From NCBI GenBank assembly GCA_964247055.1, contig OZ176054.1, positions 6,448,001 to 6,512,000 on the forward strand: 64,000 bases of DNA. The letters run 5' to 3'. This document shows positions 37,233 to 50,976 of this stretch, piece by piece. Made by a program: the position numbers and the translations under genes. The notes under the pieces are model-generated. The model was given only the letters and a program-made list of their open reading frames with translations. It was not told the DNA's origin and did no database searches. Each line of letters begins with the position of its first letter. The stretch's first letter is position 1. Source of the DNA: Paragordius varius. Its lineage: Eukaryota; Nematomorpha.

Positions 37233-37814
37233 TTAAAAATTTATGCCTTAAATCAACCTAATCCAAATTAATTATTATAAATATAATATTTATTAATTCA
37301 TTCAATATACAAAAAAATATGTAAACCACAATGCTAAATTGTATTTTTGCGCATCATTCAAATGAAATTCTTGATGGGGTACTACACTTTTCAATAATTC
37401 TGTGTCGCTAAATAATAAATTATACATGTTATTTTAATACTAATAAAATAGCACGCGTTTCCATAAAGCCTTCATTATTACATTATTAAATCACAAGGAT
37501 ATATATAGTATTGCGTGTTATGTTTGAATTTACACAAAAATTTCCTATCTCTTTCCAACAGCACTATTACGGCCTAGAGTAAGCGAGGAGTAGTAAGCTT
37601 TCCTGATTCCTTAATTCAAAAGACCTTACTACAATAAAAAAATACTCGAAACCAATGAATAATACTCAAAATACGACCTAATATTTTGCGGCTATATATA
37701 TATTATTGGTAAAATAAAAGCATTTAACGGGCTGATACTATGACAAATACATAAAAAATTAAATGAATTAATTATTGAGCACCATAAAAAACCATTTATA
37801 AGGCAGGCCACAAT
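37233..37814. other. Intergenic region between convergent annexin and Spt5
   Basis: Only 582 bases separate the annexin stop codon from the Spt5 stop codon on the other strand. I looked here on the minus strand for the missing C-terminal Spt5 domain and found no convincing frame. Confidence 0.6.
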
Positions 37815-40800
37815 TTAAATACCTCTAAAAAAATGTAAATGTAAGTTTTCATTACCCCCACTTCCACTTCCACTTGCTGCGTGTTGTTGTTCATGCATAG
37901 GCGTTTGTCCACCCCCAGTCAAGAACCCACCACCTGGCGTGTGCATAGGTGTTTGATTCCCTAAGCCCGCGGAATGCATTGGCGTTTGACCGCCGAAAGG
38001 CATCATCATGGGTGTAGCGGAACCGGGTTGTTGGCCAGTACCAGCTGCTGAGTTGGTGTGCATAGGCGTAGCTGCACCATACAGGGGCGTCTTTCCACTC
38101 CCCATCATTCCATACATGGGTGTTTGACCGCCCATCATAGGTGTTCGCCCATACACTGAACCACCACGGCCATCAGCCATGGGTGTAGCACCACCCATAC
38201 CACCAACACCCCCTAAACCACCTAGGTTGCGACCCCTGGGGAATGGATGGAATATAATATTTAGATTTAGTTATAAGTCGATCAAAACATAGCAACTTAA
38301 TGATCTTTTTTGAATCATCAAATTATTTTAAACCATCTTTTGATGGGATACAAAACAAATGTTTTTGCATTTAATGACAAAGGTAAAATTTATCAATAGA
38401 ATAGTAATTTTTCAAGTAAAAAAAGGCAAGTATTCTAAAACAACTCTTTTTCTTAAGATAGATTTTGTTGTATATAATTAATTTTGAACGTATTAACAAG
38501 GTATAAAAAGAAAGATGTAAGAGATGGAAAAAAACTACTTGTACAAAAATAAATTTTTATTAACAAAAAAATAATATTATTTTGGGCCTTTATGTTAAAA
38601 AATATGACTTTTAACCTATTTTTTTACTTTAAATATAAAAACCCGTAAATAACTATTTTAACTTAATAAATTTAAACCAATTTTCAATAAAGTTACCATT
38701 AAATTATACAAAAAAATCTTACGATATATTGGCTATTCGACATCTGTCTACACTTATAGTTTGACAATTGCTGTGCAATTCAACTCTTGCAGTTGATTCG
38801 GTAGCATCCTTAACAATTCCCATGTATCCTAATTAAAACATATAATTTTTATGATTCGCAAATCGTTTATTTTCTTCTTCCCCTAAAAATATCAACGCAA
38901 ATGACAAATAAGTTAAAAATATACGATAAAGAATAACTTGCGATGCAATTTTTAATTTGTTTTTATTAAAATTTTCCATAGAGTCAAAACGAAAATCAAT
39001 ATTGTCCAACATTGACACAATTAATTCCAACCCTTTCATTAACTTAACCCTGTATTACATTTATCAAATATAAGTATCTAATCTTTATTTTTGTAAGAAC
39101 GACCGCTGCCTATTTTAATATATCTGTATACATTTGAATAATATTTTTTTCATTTACTAAAATTACTCTGGATATGGTGGAGTAAAATTTAGTAAAACAA
39201 TTTTTATATAAAATGTTAATCAACGTACCTTTGTAAGGACCGCTAGTTATTTTAACCGTTTGTCCAATGAGTGTTTGATCCCGCGTCGTAGTTCTATGGG
39301 CCGTAAACCGTTTTGGGCCATAATGAGGGGTGTGGGAACCGCCACCACCACCTGGAGTCATTCCAGGAGAAATCATGGCGCTGTTTGGAGTCAGGGTGGA
39401 ACCATCCTAAAACAATCAAATACTTTTTCATGGACATTTGAATAAATTGATGAGTAAGAAAAAATAAGTTAGTTAAACATTAATTTGTGTGCCTTGAATA
39501 TTGCTGTTTTGATTAGATAAATAAATTATTTTAAAAGTGTGTTTAGACAAATAATTAATGAATAAAATACATAATATGATGATAGGGAAACTATGGATAT
39601 GTTGAAAGGGAAAAAAAATAAAAAAGTGATTTGCAGAGCATTTCACTAAAGAGTAAAGGTAAGTAAAAAACCCCTCTTCCTAAAAAAATCTAGGTTTTAA
39701 TCAATGTAGATTATTGATGAATTTTAAAAAAAGTATGAATATATGAACCATAATATCTAGTCTATAAAATATTTAATAATCGATATAGCAGAAAGCATAA
39801 AATAGTAGAATTGGTATAAACTTAAATATTTCAAAGTTTCTAATAACTAATGGGATATTATTTAGTTTAAAATTTAAATTTTTTGGAGATCAGCAATGCA
39901 AAATTTTATTGAAAAACTTAAGTTAGTTACCAAATCATTTCCCCGTTGTGGACTTGGCGCTATACGTGGTGACATTGGAACAAAAGTTGAGGTTAGTGAA
40001 CCAAACGGATCATCGTCCCGTTCTACTGGCTGGTAATAAAATATTTTTAATAAGATTAGATATATATGGTGAAAAATAAGCTTGTAATAACTACAAAGAC
40101 TGTGGTATATTTATATATTAACCTATATGTCACGGTGTCATATATGCGTAAATTTCATATTTTTTTACATATCTAATCAAAGAAATTATTATAAATCAAA
40201 ATTTATGAAATATAAATTATATTTGTTTTAGACATGTTAAAAGATATATTTACGAAAAATTGGTAAAAAGGTAATATATCATAAGAGAAATAAATACCTT
40301 TTGCATTCCACCAACCAATGCCAAATGTTTTGCTCGACACAAAAAAATACCACCAGATTCAGTGTGTAACCTGGAATGGAGGAATACAAAATTACGAAAA
40401 ACGTGTTGAATGGTCCCTTCCTTGCCCTATAAAATGAAAAAAAAATCATTCTATTATATCAATATATGAATGATTATGCAAAGAATTCATCATAATTTAT
40501 TGCCAACAATTAATCAATAACTTTTGGTGTTTTTAATAAAAAAAAAACCAAAAAATCAAAATTTCGGTTCTAAACAATGTTATAAAAAACAGGGATTCAG
40601 ATATATTTGACCTAAATATCTTATAGGTCATGAAAAACAAAAATTTCGGTCCAGTATATAATTGGTTTCGCCCCGGGTCAAAACCAATTATCTTCAATTT
40701 TCCACCTTCTAAACACAAAATTATTTGGCCCTTTTTGTATGAAAATAATATAAAGACAATAATTTTATTTACTGCATGGGGTCCTTCCACGACTTTAACC

Positions 40801-43800
40801 AAGTCTCTAGCCTGTAACCTATTTTGGCAAGAATCCAAACATATGGCCCGTGAAGTATCGCGTTTTTTAAGCAAAGCTTGTGGTTTAACACGTACAACTT
40901 TGCCTGCTGTGTTGAGGATTTGAAATACCTCTTTTTCTATTCGTACGATAACACCCACATTTTGAGGACTAAAAAGCGATTTTAAAATACGTAAAATTTA
41001 GTTTTTTATTGGCAAAATAATAAAAAAAAACATTTTCCCATTAACACTGTTTAAGGTCACCTATATAAAGGCTTTCAATTTCGTTATCAAATATCCATAA
41101 ATTTACTCAAATACAAATTCCAAATTTGCGTTTTACTTATTTTAAATTGTTTTCTACATTTTTTTGTTTATACATATCAAAATTATGAATAAAAAGTTTT
41201 TATCTTCAAATTATAATTTTTTATAAAAAGTAAATAAAGCACTGCTTAATAAAATTATTTATAAAATTTAACTAAAAAAGATATACTCCAAATGTACTAA
41301 ATCACCCAAGGCATATTGTCCAAGAACATCAGAACTTCGATGGGCAGTTTCCCGGCTAAGTTGCAAATCTTTGGGTAGGACTTTGCATTCATGCATAGTC
41401 AAGTCGGAGAGGAGAACAATAGTATTTTCTTCAACGCTAATAACTAAACCAGTGTCACCTTCAAAGCGTCCATTTAAAACCTAATATCAAAATTTATGAT
41501 CAATATTATGAGATGTTATATCAAAAATTTATGATATTCTATAGAGTAAAAGTCTAAAAAAGCGTAAAGCATGTAAATTAAAGGTAATATATAATGATCA
41601 AATCATATGGTTTACAAGAAAAATTAAAAAAAATATGACTCTTTTTATACGTTTTAAACTTTATTGTATATTATTATTTATCCGTAAACTATACAAGCTT
41701 CCTTAGTTTCAAGCTTAAAATACACCACTTTCAGATCGCTTGTATTATAATATTTTAATTCAACATACAGTATGCAATATTCTAGTCCTGAAATTTTATG
41801 CAAAAAGTTTGCCCATACCTTAACATGATCCCCAACTTTAAAGAATTTTTTTAGTTCATGAGCTTGGAAATTGAGTAAATCCTTCAATTCCTCATGGTCG
41901 GGTTGGATAGTTATTGTACTTCCATCAATACTAACCACCTTACCTTGCAGGTATAATAGATCACCTTCCGTCACTTGAACCGCATCTCCAGGTGCAAAAC
42001 TATATTATTTTTATAATAAAATAAAAAAAACCATTTTTTTAAACTTATTTAAATATAAAATTATTGTTTTGGGGTAAAACATCATTTTTTTCAAATCCAT
42101 ATAGTATATATATAAAATTAATAAGAAGTCGAAAGAAAGTTAATATATTTTTTAATGAAAAAACCGTATCTTTAAAACCTCAATTTTATTTATTATGACC
42201 TATCGTCAAGATTGCTAACTAAGGAATGGAAATTTGATTCAATACATTTTAATTTATAGTTTAAGATAATAAAGATAAATTCAAAGATCAGAAGTATTTA
42301 GTTTTTTTTTAAAAAAATATTTGTCTTTTATATTTATATAGTTTATTCGTTATAGTTTATTTTTAAATTTTATTTAATTAAATATACTTACTTATGCATG
42401 TCAAGTAATTGGTGAGGAGCTTTAATGGTTATATCTTCAATCTTCCCGGCATGGTCTTCGAATTTTTCCAATTCATTAAGAGTTGGTACTATTCCTATAT
42501 AAGGGGAGGCGCAAAAAGTGAATAATATAATTTAGAAATTCAAAATTTTGATGAAAATATGCCATTTACAATTCAAATTCACCCTTGAACAATTCAAAAC
42601 CCATTTACAATTCAAATTCACCCTTAAACAATTCAAATTCACCCTAAAAATAAATTATGTGTTTTCGGGCTAATATTACTCATGATTAATAAGAAATATA
42701 TTCTAATCGCATAGTTTAGTATTTTTTCAGTATTATACTAATTTTAAACGTATTTTCATTTTTTAAAAATGTAAAAAAGATATAGGAAATTTTTAATCTT
42801 AAAAATACATAATTTATTTTTAGGGTTTTGAATTGTTCGAGGGTGAATTTGAATTGTTCGAGGTTTAAATTGTTTAAGGGTGAATTTGAACTGTAAATGG
42901 TATATATATGGATGAAATATTAAATACCATCGGCTACTATGGCTGATATGTTGAAATTTTTGAATAGAAATCCACGTTTGTTGTATCTAAATACAAAAAA
43001 TATTAAATAATATATTTTATCTATGTATAATTAGCGTCGCAAGGTAGCACAAAATCACTTGATTTAAAATTGATAAATAAGATAGACTAATATAATATTA
43101 TTATAAAAATGGTTATTTAAAATCCATGAAACCATGTAAAATAAGAATTATTATTTAATATTATATCCATTTTAATGACCAAAATGAAAGTTTGTCATTT
43201 AGCATATTAGCTAAATCCAAACCCTATATTTAATGGTTTAACGCAATAACAAAAGATTAAAAACGCAATTGGGAATAGCCGTATGTTCAATTGATTATAA
43301 ACCAATCACAAATCTCCTCACATATATTGAATATAAATTATAATTCAAATTTATTTTATATAACAAATATGCTAGACTTTCCACAAGACCGCAACAAAAA
43401 ATATTTTTAGATATGTAAAATATCCTAAAACTTTTATAAATACTAATATTTTTTACTCAAGATGTATATAACACAGTTTTTAATATAATTTACATATGCA
43501 ATCTATATAGACCAAAGCCACACAAATTTGTATATAAATAACTGATATTGTTAAAACATTATTATAAATTAGGGAAATTTAAAAATACAATGTGAGTAAT
43601 GATACATTACTAATTTATTATTGATTATTGTCAGATAGCATGTAAGGTAAAATTCCGCAAAATTTAATGAAGAGCTAGCAATATATATTTAGTGACACTG
43701 TAATTACATTTTTCCAAAATATACAACTAAATAACCTATTCCCTTCAAACACATAGTAATCTCCATCGGTTGAAACTTCGCCACCAATAGCTTTTATGGC

Positions 43801-46800
43801 ATCGAGATCAAAAAGTTTAGCGGGCGGTCTTTTACCCCCAAAAGCACCAAAGGCACCTAATAGACAATGTGAAGTAAATGTAAAATATTATATTAATTAA
43901 CTTTCCAACAATAATAATTTGCAATAGATATATATGTTTATTATCAAACGAAGCAAGATAATTTTTGAATAAGCATGTGAGGTTAGAAATATACATTATT
44001 TAAGGTAAATGCATATTATTCAAATTTAAGGTAAAACATATATATAATGTAAAATTTAATTATTTTTCTTCTAAAAGTTTAAAATGTAAGATTGGGCACA
44101 AAATAATGATTACAGTAAAAATTAAAATTATTCAGACAAAATGCAAAAACTAAAAGCCAAATAAATATATTTTAATAAATGACAATCATCTATTTTAAAC
44201 CTTAGTTGAAATTTGTTGTTATGTGTCGCATAATGTTTGAATACACACTCATTTACTTATTTTACAATTGTAATCCTCAAAGTTTTTAAAAGCGTGGTTG
44301 CACTAACAAAAAAATATATATTGACCTTTTGATTTTACGGTGTGTCGGTATAATTTTAATTTTTACCGTAAATCAAAAACAAAAGTACTGACCCCATTTC
44401 TTTTTCCCATCGGGCCCAACAGAATTTTGCTGGGATGCGGAATCTGTTGAGGCGTTTAAATGGCGTAAGACACCTCTATATCTTCCATAATCAATGCGAG
44501 GCAATAATTTCAAATTTACCTATCCATATCCATTTATGTATATAAAATATAATTATTGCTTTTAGCAATTATGTGTACTTATAAAAAATATGGTTAATAT
44601 TATTTAAGCTATTTTTATTTGTTATCATGAAACTCAATTTTTGTCAAAAGGTATAATGTCATGGTTACCTCATACTTAACAAGAGTGTTTTATCCATTAA
44701 TGGCAAATTTATTAAGAAATACACTACACATTTAAATAGCATCTCTGCGTAAAAAACTTATATTAATTCAGCTTAATATATGTGTTTATATTGTAATTAA
44801 CGAAAAAGTCGAAAATCTTTTAAAAATTATAATTTACAATAATAATAATGTCATTAATCACTTACATATACTAAACTAAACAAAAATATGTAATGAATGA
44901 AATAAAAAAATAAAATGTAACCATATTCTGAGCAGATTCGACATAATTAACTTGGGCAATATCGTCTCGATACACACCGCGTTTAAGTCGAACCCATGTT
45001 TTGGGTTTAAGCGTGCCTACCTCCTTAACAACTTTCAAAACATCTACCATTTCATTTATGGGAACCATCTACATAAAAAATAATTTTGTTATAAATTTTT
45101 TTTACGTTTGTTGACAAAGTATTTACCAGTAAACGAAAATTAAGTCTTAAATGAATTTTGAATAATTTACACCATTCTATAATAATATAAATTATAGTAA
45201 GGATGATGAAATTTTGACATTGTGTAAGAAATTTAAAAACCAAAATATAACATAAAACATAAATAAAAAGTTTAGTTGGATTTCATATATAATCATATGA
45301 GTAAGAACCTAAATTCATTAACAATTTTTATTTGAATTTTATCAGATAAATTTAATTATCAACAAAATGTATACCTTTTGTTTCCATTGTCCCATCCGTA
45401 AATTACCAATATCCTGTAAGGCTTGTTTAACTTGACTTTGTTTAAATGATTCAATGTAAATGTATCCTTTAAGCCCTTCTTTACAAATCACTGAGGTTAT
45501 TTGTAAAGGCTAAATATTTTTTTATAAAATTTAACCATATATTAAATAACCTAATATATACCATTTACAATTCAAATTCATCCTTAAACAATTGAAATTC
45601 ACCCTGGAACAATTTTAATTCACCCTTAAATAAATTACGTTTTTAAAAAATTACCCATATTTTTTTATATTTTTAAAAAATTGAAACTCTGTATAAAATC
45701 AAAATAATACCGAAAAAATAATAATCTAAGCCACAAAGACATATTTTTATTAATAATGAATTATATTAGTTCGAAAACACATAATTTATTTTTAGGGTGA
45801 ATTTGAACTGTAGGTGTATCCTAAGAATATAAGTATGATTATGTATTTTTACCTTTTAACCGAAAACTATTCCAAATTAAAGTCCTCAGGAAAAATATTT
45901 CTAAATTTTTTTTAAATTAAATTTGTCAAACAAAAACCTCATCTGTGAATTGATAAGCTATAAATTTGCGCATAAGTTGTACAACGGTGGCTTTTTCTTC
46001 CCCAATACGACATTTAACCATCCAAAGATTAGGGTCTCTAATGATGTTATTAGGCCACACATTAAAAAAAATAAATTAAAATTATCATTATTAACCAAAT
46101 ATTTAAAAATCAAACTTTTAACACTAATTTAATTAAATAGAGACGACATAACATAAAATGTAAAAGATTAGTATTTTTTAATAGACAAAACCATATTTTT
46201 ATTAATTGTGATTTTTAATATTTCTACCTATATGATTAAAATAAAATATAAAATTAATCGTATAACACCATTTTGAATTTCTATTCATTTGTTTGCAACC
46301 CCCAACTAAGATAGTATAAAAAAGCGTGTTTATATAATAAAATTGATGTTTTACAGACAAAGCCAATAACTAAAAGGCCAATCTTTATTTAAAAAAAACA
46401 AGTAACCTCTATATTTATTTATATATATATCTACCCATAAGGAAATGGAGATATAAATTACTTAATTATATATATATTATATATATTATAAAATTTATGT
46501 AGCAAACATCAAGGTATAAAAAATGAAAGTTTGTCTTAAAATATCCTTACGTTTTATCTGTTAAATTTTCAATTTTCCTGTAAATATATTTTCTTTTTAT
46601 ATCTTAAATTTTTTTTATCGGTGTATTAAAATAAAAACTTGATTCCAGGCAGCAATCCTTGATGAGTTATGTCTTCAGACAAAGCTTCATCCCCTTCGCC
46701 ATATTTATCGTAATGACTCGTTTCAGCATACTTTCGCCGATAATACTCTTCAATTTCATCCTCCTTTTGACTAAAAAATTGCAAAATATATATATTTTAT

Positions 46801-48732
46801 ATTAATTTATTGGATTATGCATGCTTATTTGTTGAAATATACCCTTTTTTTAACACAAATAATTTAAACTATAATGAGGCATCAAAACTTGGTAGTTGAG
46901 TATAAAAAAAGGTACTCTATTGAAATGGATGGAATTCAAAACTAACCATTTAACTACAAGTTGATTTCATTTCAAGAAGGTTTAAAAGCAATTTATTTAA
47001 CATAAAATTTAAACTAAAAAAATAGTTTATACAGGGAGAAAAATGACTGTTTTAAACTACTATTTAAGCATAAAAACCAAAAACTAACAAAAGACGACTA
47101 TAAGTCTGTTTTAACTGTATTTTAGCATCGAATAAATTAAAAAAAATGCAAGTTATAATATAAAAAAATAGTTTTTAAAAATGGGGTAAAACAATAAAAA
47201 ATAAAACAACGTATTCAAATTAACAATAATTCAGTTTTAACTGTACATGACATAAGAAAAGTTAGTTTTATCAATATATATATATATATATATATAGGAA
47301 GAAACTGTAGTTAAACAGTTTTAACTGTATTTTTTTTACTAATCCAAAAGTTTAAAACAAAATTTACTTGAGCATATGTGCAAGCCGGCGAGAACCTTCG
47401 GCATCTCGTGCCGTGTTCTCACCACTAACCGAACGTTGATCAATCAAATCTTCGGCGCCCTCTTCCCATTCCTCTTCTTCTTCGCCTTCCTCATCCACCT
47501 CTAAAGATATTTAAGGTATTTCGTTAAAAAAAAATTTGAGTAAAAACCAATTTTTAAAATGTTTTTTCTTTACATTTTTTGCGGTTATATCGGGAAACGG
47601 TTTTTTTTATGTAAAGATATAAAATCGATTTCTTAAGCCATACTTATGCTATGCTATAAAAGAATAGTTTTTCTGGTTTTGCCCATAAACCAGGGTACAT
47701 TGTCTGTGTAGTGACTGTTTTAAAATCAATCATTTGTAAAATGCATCGTTTATATACGGTATAAATTAATATCTAATTTTAAATTTTAGCACCCTAATAG
47801 TTTAATTTATATAAAAAATGTATTACTTTATCTATATAGAATAAACCTTACCCCATAAGACCCTTTTTGTAAAAAATACATAGCTCATGATCGATTATTT
47901 CTTTTTGAGAAAAGTAAAATTATTTAAAGAAATTTTAAAATATTAAGTCGTTTTCCAATAATATATTTGGTTTAATAATATTATACAAAAGTATTAAAAA
48001 ATCATTCAAAATCATTTTATGGCTTACAAGAGCTTAAAATACCTAAGTTACATATTTATTAGGTGTGAGGGTACGCTTGACTTTACACGATAATAACTCA
48101 AAACTAAACCACCCTAGTAATATAAAAAAGCAAGATAATAAGCATAAGTTTTGTTTACAGGATAGCTTTATATATTGAAAACTTTATTTAAGCGAGGTAC
48201 TTTACTGTAATAAATATTTAGTTGTAGTCACACATTTAAAAAAACTAATTGAAAAAAAATATCAATACCGGCTTCATCCAAGATAAATCCCCCAAAACGC
48301 GGTTTTTTCCGTTTATGTTTTTCTCCGTTATTTCCGGTTCCGCTTTCTTCGTCCTCATCGTCTTCCTCCTCGTCATACTCTTCATTATCATTGACTTCAA
48401 GATCGGCTTCGTTTTCCTCATCTAATTCATTCTCTATAAGTTCTTCTGCTTGATCCTTAGAGATAAATTTTACAGACGCATTCAAAATATTTAAACAAGA
48501 AGTAATTATAACTTAAGTGGCTGCTTTATATAATAAAAGTTGTGGTAAAGAGCATTATTGGTTATATAAAAAAGTTTTAACTATATTGATGAATGTAATT
48601 TTGATAGACAAAATGGGACAACAAAAAATTCTTATTATATAACATTAAAGTTAAAAAATAAAACTTAAAAACAACTTTATAAAATTCAATAAAATGGAAA
48701 ACCTGGTCGATCTCATCTTCACTTGCAGACAT
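37815..48732 (-). CDS. Spt5: Transcription elongation factor Spt5 (DSIF large subunit)
   Basis: Nineteen exons, minus strand: 48703-48732, 48269-48455, 47368-47500, 46639-46770, 45938-46037, 45375-45509, 44922-45068, 44393-44519, 43736-43856, 42928-42986, 42392-42494, 41819-41999, 41287-41480, 40773-40968, 40298-40426, 39931-40029, 39229-39406, 38723-38828, 37815-38235; about 925 residues. With Spt4 it forms DSIF, which binds RNA polymerase II and controls pausing and elongation. Seen in order: acidic N-terminus ([11 protein letters not shown]), RYGGF-like FGGFILDEA, the NusG N-terminal domain ([15 protein letters not shown]), successive KOW segments ([46 protein letters not shown]) and a C-terminal repeat region rich in TPM ([16 protein letters not shown]). 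The fly and human proteins continue another 150 or so residues with a last KOW domain, which is not seen here. Confidence 0.93.
42562..42904. mobile_element. MITE family 1, copy 1 (Spt5 intron)
   Basis: The left end CCATTTACAATTCAAATTC and right end with its complement enclose an AT-rich core. Next to each end lie three or so short direct repeats of the type TTCACCCTTGAACAATTCAAA. The inner hairpin AATAAATTATGTGTTTT / CATAATTTATTTTTAGGG is shared by all copies. Confidence 0.85.
44113..44380. mobile_element. MITE family 2 copy (Spt5 intron)
   Basis: The left end ACAGTAAAAATTAAAATTAT and the right end, complement of TACGGTAAAAATTAAAATTA, form a long imperfect inverted repeat. Same family as 13458-13710 and 58420-58698. 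Confidence 0.65.
45559..45817. mobile_element. MITE family 1, copy 2 (Spt5 intron)
   Basis: Begins TACCATTTACAATTC with three subterminal repeats at the left, and ends GGGTGAATTTGAACTGTA with only one at the right, so the two ends differ in repeat number. Confidence 0.85.
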
Positions 48733-48819
48733 ATGTAACCACGAATGATGGTAACAAAATTTAAATTTATAAAATTTTTGTGATGATCCAAGTTATTTTT
48801 GGTATTATATTATTTGTTA

Positions 48820-49432
48820 ATGTTTAAAGAAAAAATTAAAAACGATTTGAATTGTAAAGATATCCAAAATTTAAAGGACATAGTTGATAAAATAAGCGAA
48901 AAGCATGGACCAATAAAAAATCCAAAGTTTATTTGGAAAGGTAAAAAGCCGAGAATATTATGTATTATAGGCAAAACACTGACTGATCCCAACCTAAACC
49001 TAAATGAATATGGGATACTTGCTGGTTCAAAAGTTTTAATGATTGGAGAAAGAGTTTACTTATCTTAATCTAAGGTCTCTGATGAAGAAAAAATTATTAA
49101 AAAATTGGCCGCAGTTTATGAATCTCACAAAAATTTACAAGCGAAAACACAAAAGCTAGCTAAAGATTCGCAGGCTTTAAATCAAGTTTTACTACTATAT
49201 ATTGCCAGGGCTTTTTGAGCACAAAAATGACTTTAGACCTTTTGAATACCTATAAGAAAAATTATACAACTTATGTAAGTATATGCCAAACGGCGTTGAA
49301 TTCCATAAAAACTATTCCTATAAACGAAACTTATATACGTGCAATCAGTCAAAAACAATTGGCGATTGAAACATTGGTTATTTTAAATAAACAATATAGA
49401 CCAAAACTTTAAAACAATTGGACAATATCAAT
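48820..49432 (+). pseudogene. BAG1: Intronless BAG1-like (ubiquitin-like plus BAG domain) pseudogene
   Basis: Reads KNDLNCKDIQNLKDIVDKI then KGKKPRILCIIGKTL, LNEYGILAGSKVLMIG, a ubiquitin-like domain closest to that of BAG-family co-chaperones, which regulate Hsp70. A stop codon (TAA at 49066-49068) follows. The frame continues with SDEEKIIKKLAAVYESHKN and KDSQALNQVLLLYIARAF, helical like a BAG domain. Near 49218 the frame shifts to TLDLLNTYKKNYTTYVSIC and QKQLAIETLVIL, and near 49400 it shifts again. No introns are seen although neighbouring genes are intron-rich, so a decayed retrocopy is likely. It lies just upstream of, and divergent from, Spt5. The missing first ubiquitin-fold strand fits truncation. 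The assignment to BAG1 is from memory of the family. Confidence 0.6.
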
Positions 49433-49450
49433 TATTTATTAGATAAAACT

Positions 49451-50933
49451 AAGGCCCATGTGAATGAGCCAGTTGAGCAGGCTCATTCACCACTTTTAAT
49501 GATCCAGGTGAATGAGCCTTCCTCATCCTGTTGAGATGGAGGAATTTTTAATCCTGGTTTTTTCAGGATTAAGCTTGTTACAAAAGCCGATATCTCGAGA
49601 ACTAGGAAGAATTTTTTGAATCTGCAAACTGTATTAGCCTTAAAAAAGTATATTTAATATATGTATATGGTAGGTTTTGGAAATTTTGGACATGGATTAA
49701 AAAATATTTTTCGGGCATATGCTTACTAAAGGTTAGATGCTTTATTTTTATATATTTAGGCAAGAAATGGTAGTTAGTTCGAGTTTATAAGCAAGTTTAA
49801 CTGAATATTTAGAAAATCATTGTATAACTACTGATATGTTTTTTCAAGAATTTAGAATATGTCATCAAATAATTTTTTTCTCACTTGAAACCATTCTAAA
49901 TGGTAAAATAATCAGGAATACTATCGAGTATTTTAAATTTGGTTTATTTTAGACATGAAACTATGCTATTTACTAATGATAATCGGAGTATTCGGTAATA
50001 CATATTTCTATTAAAGCGATAGGTAACATTGACGAAAATGAGTTAGCAAACTTTTATCAGAAGATCAGACAACACCTATATTGAATAGCCATCAGACAGG
50101 AGTAGATCGGAGAAACAAAATTTGACATAATTTTATTTATAATTTATTTTTACACAATAAATGAATATATTTTATAAATGTATTATTGGTTTGGCTCAGT
50201 TATTAGGATTCCATGGATTAGTTTACGATATATGTCTCTATCATTTGTTGCGTTTCGAGGTATGTTCAAGAATTTAAAGTCTTATTCTATGATTTGAGTT
50301 TAAGTTGTTATAGGCCTCCTTTTTAGGTTAAGAGCAGGTATCTGTAATTTCTTGTGCAGGTGAGTCTATAATGGATCTGTCTATGTGTCCAAAATACCGA
50401 AGTCTATTTGTTCTGATTAAAGCTGTTATTGGTTCTAGTTCAATGGTTGAATTTATCATCATATAGCATTTTGTCTTCCGTTCTTTTCAATCTCGATTCT
50501 AATGTTTTTGTGATTGCCCAATTTAAATATTGATCATTTCTTCGGCTAAAGCCTCCCAGACCTTGAGCTTTTCGTCATTGCAGAATTTATTTACTGATTC
50601 ATAAAGATGCACAGATATCTCGAAATTATTTAGACAAAAATTTAAAACCCGCATATAAATCGCGTGTAACTGTTTTCATTATATTGATAAAAATACAAAA
50701 CAGGCCTTCGCCATTGCTAAAATTCTTACGGTATTCATAAAGATGAATGGATATCTATAAATTATTTGAACAAAATAACCTAAATAGCGCGTAGAACTGT
50801 TATCCATCATACTGATAAAAATTTTCAAAACTCCCACCTCAAAAACTCAATCACCTCCCTCAAACATATGCTTCCTCATAATCCATAATCCGGGTGAGTG
50901 AGCTTGAAAATTGGCTCATTCACATGGCCCTAA
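49451..50933. mobile_element. Element with terminal inverted repeats and repeated GGTGAATGAGC motifs
   Basis: The left end AGGCCCATGTGAATGAGCC and right end GGCTCATTCACATGGCCCT are near-perfect inverted repeats of about 20 bases. Extra inverted copies lie just inside (GGCTCATTCACC, GGTGAATGAGCC at the left; GGGTGAGTGAGC at the right). No transposase is visible. A LINE scrap lies within. The flanking CTA / TAA bases hint at a TA target. The superfamily is unknown. Confidence 0.75.
50290..50480 (-). pseudogene. LINE reverse transcriptase scrap
   Basis: The minus strand reads INSTIELEPITALIRTNRLR followed by YFGHIDRS. The RLRYFGH word is typical of the C-terminal region of LINE reverse transcriptases. 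It is a short 3' fragment, different from the LINE at 15 kb, inside the inverted-repeat element. Confidence 0.6.
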
Positions 50934-50976
50934 AAGTGATATAACAACAAATAATGTCAAATAAATTTATTTTATT

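Noticed and set aside
40630-40923. 97-codon plus-strand frame
   Set aside because: Antisense to Spt5 exon 14 ([13 protein letters not shown] segment).
49215-49412. 65-codon frame as a separate small gene
   Set aside because: It is the frameshifted continuation of the BAG1-like relic.
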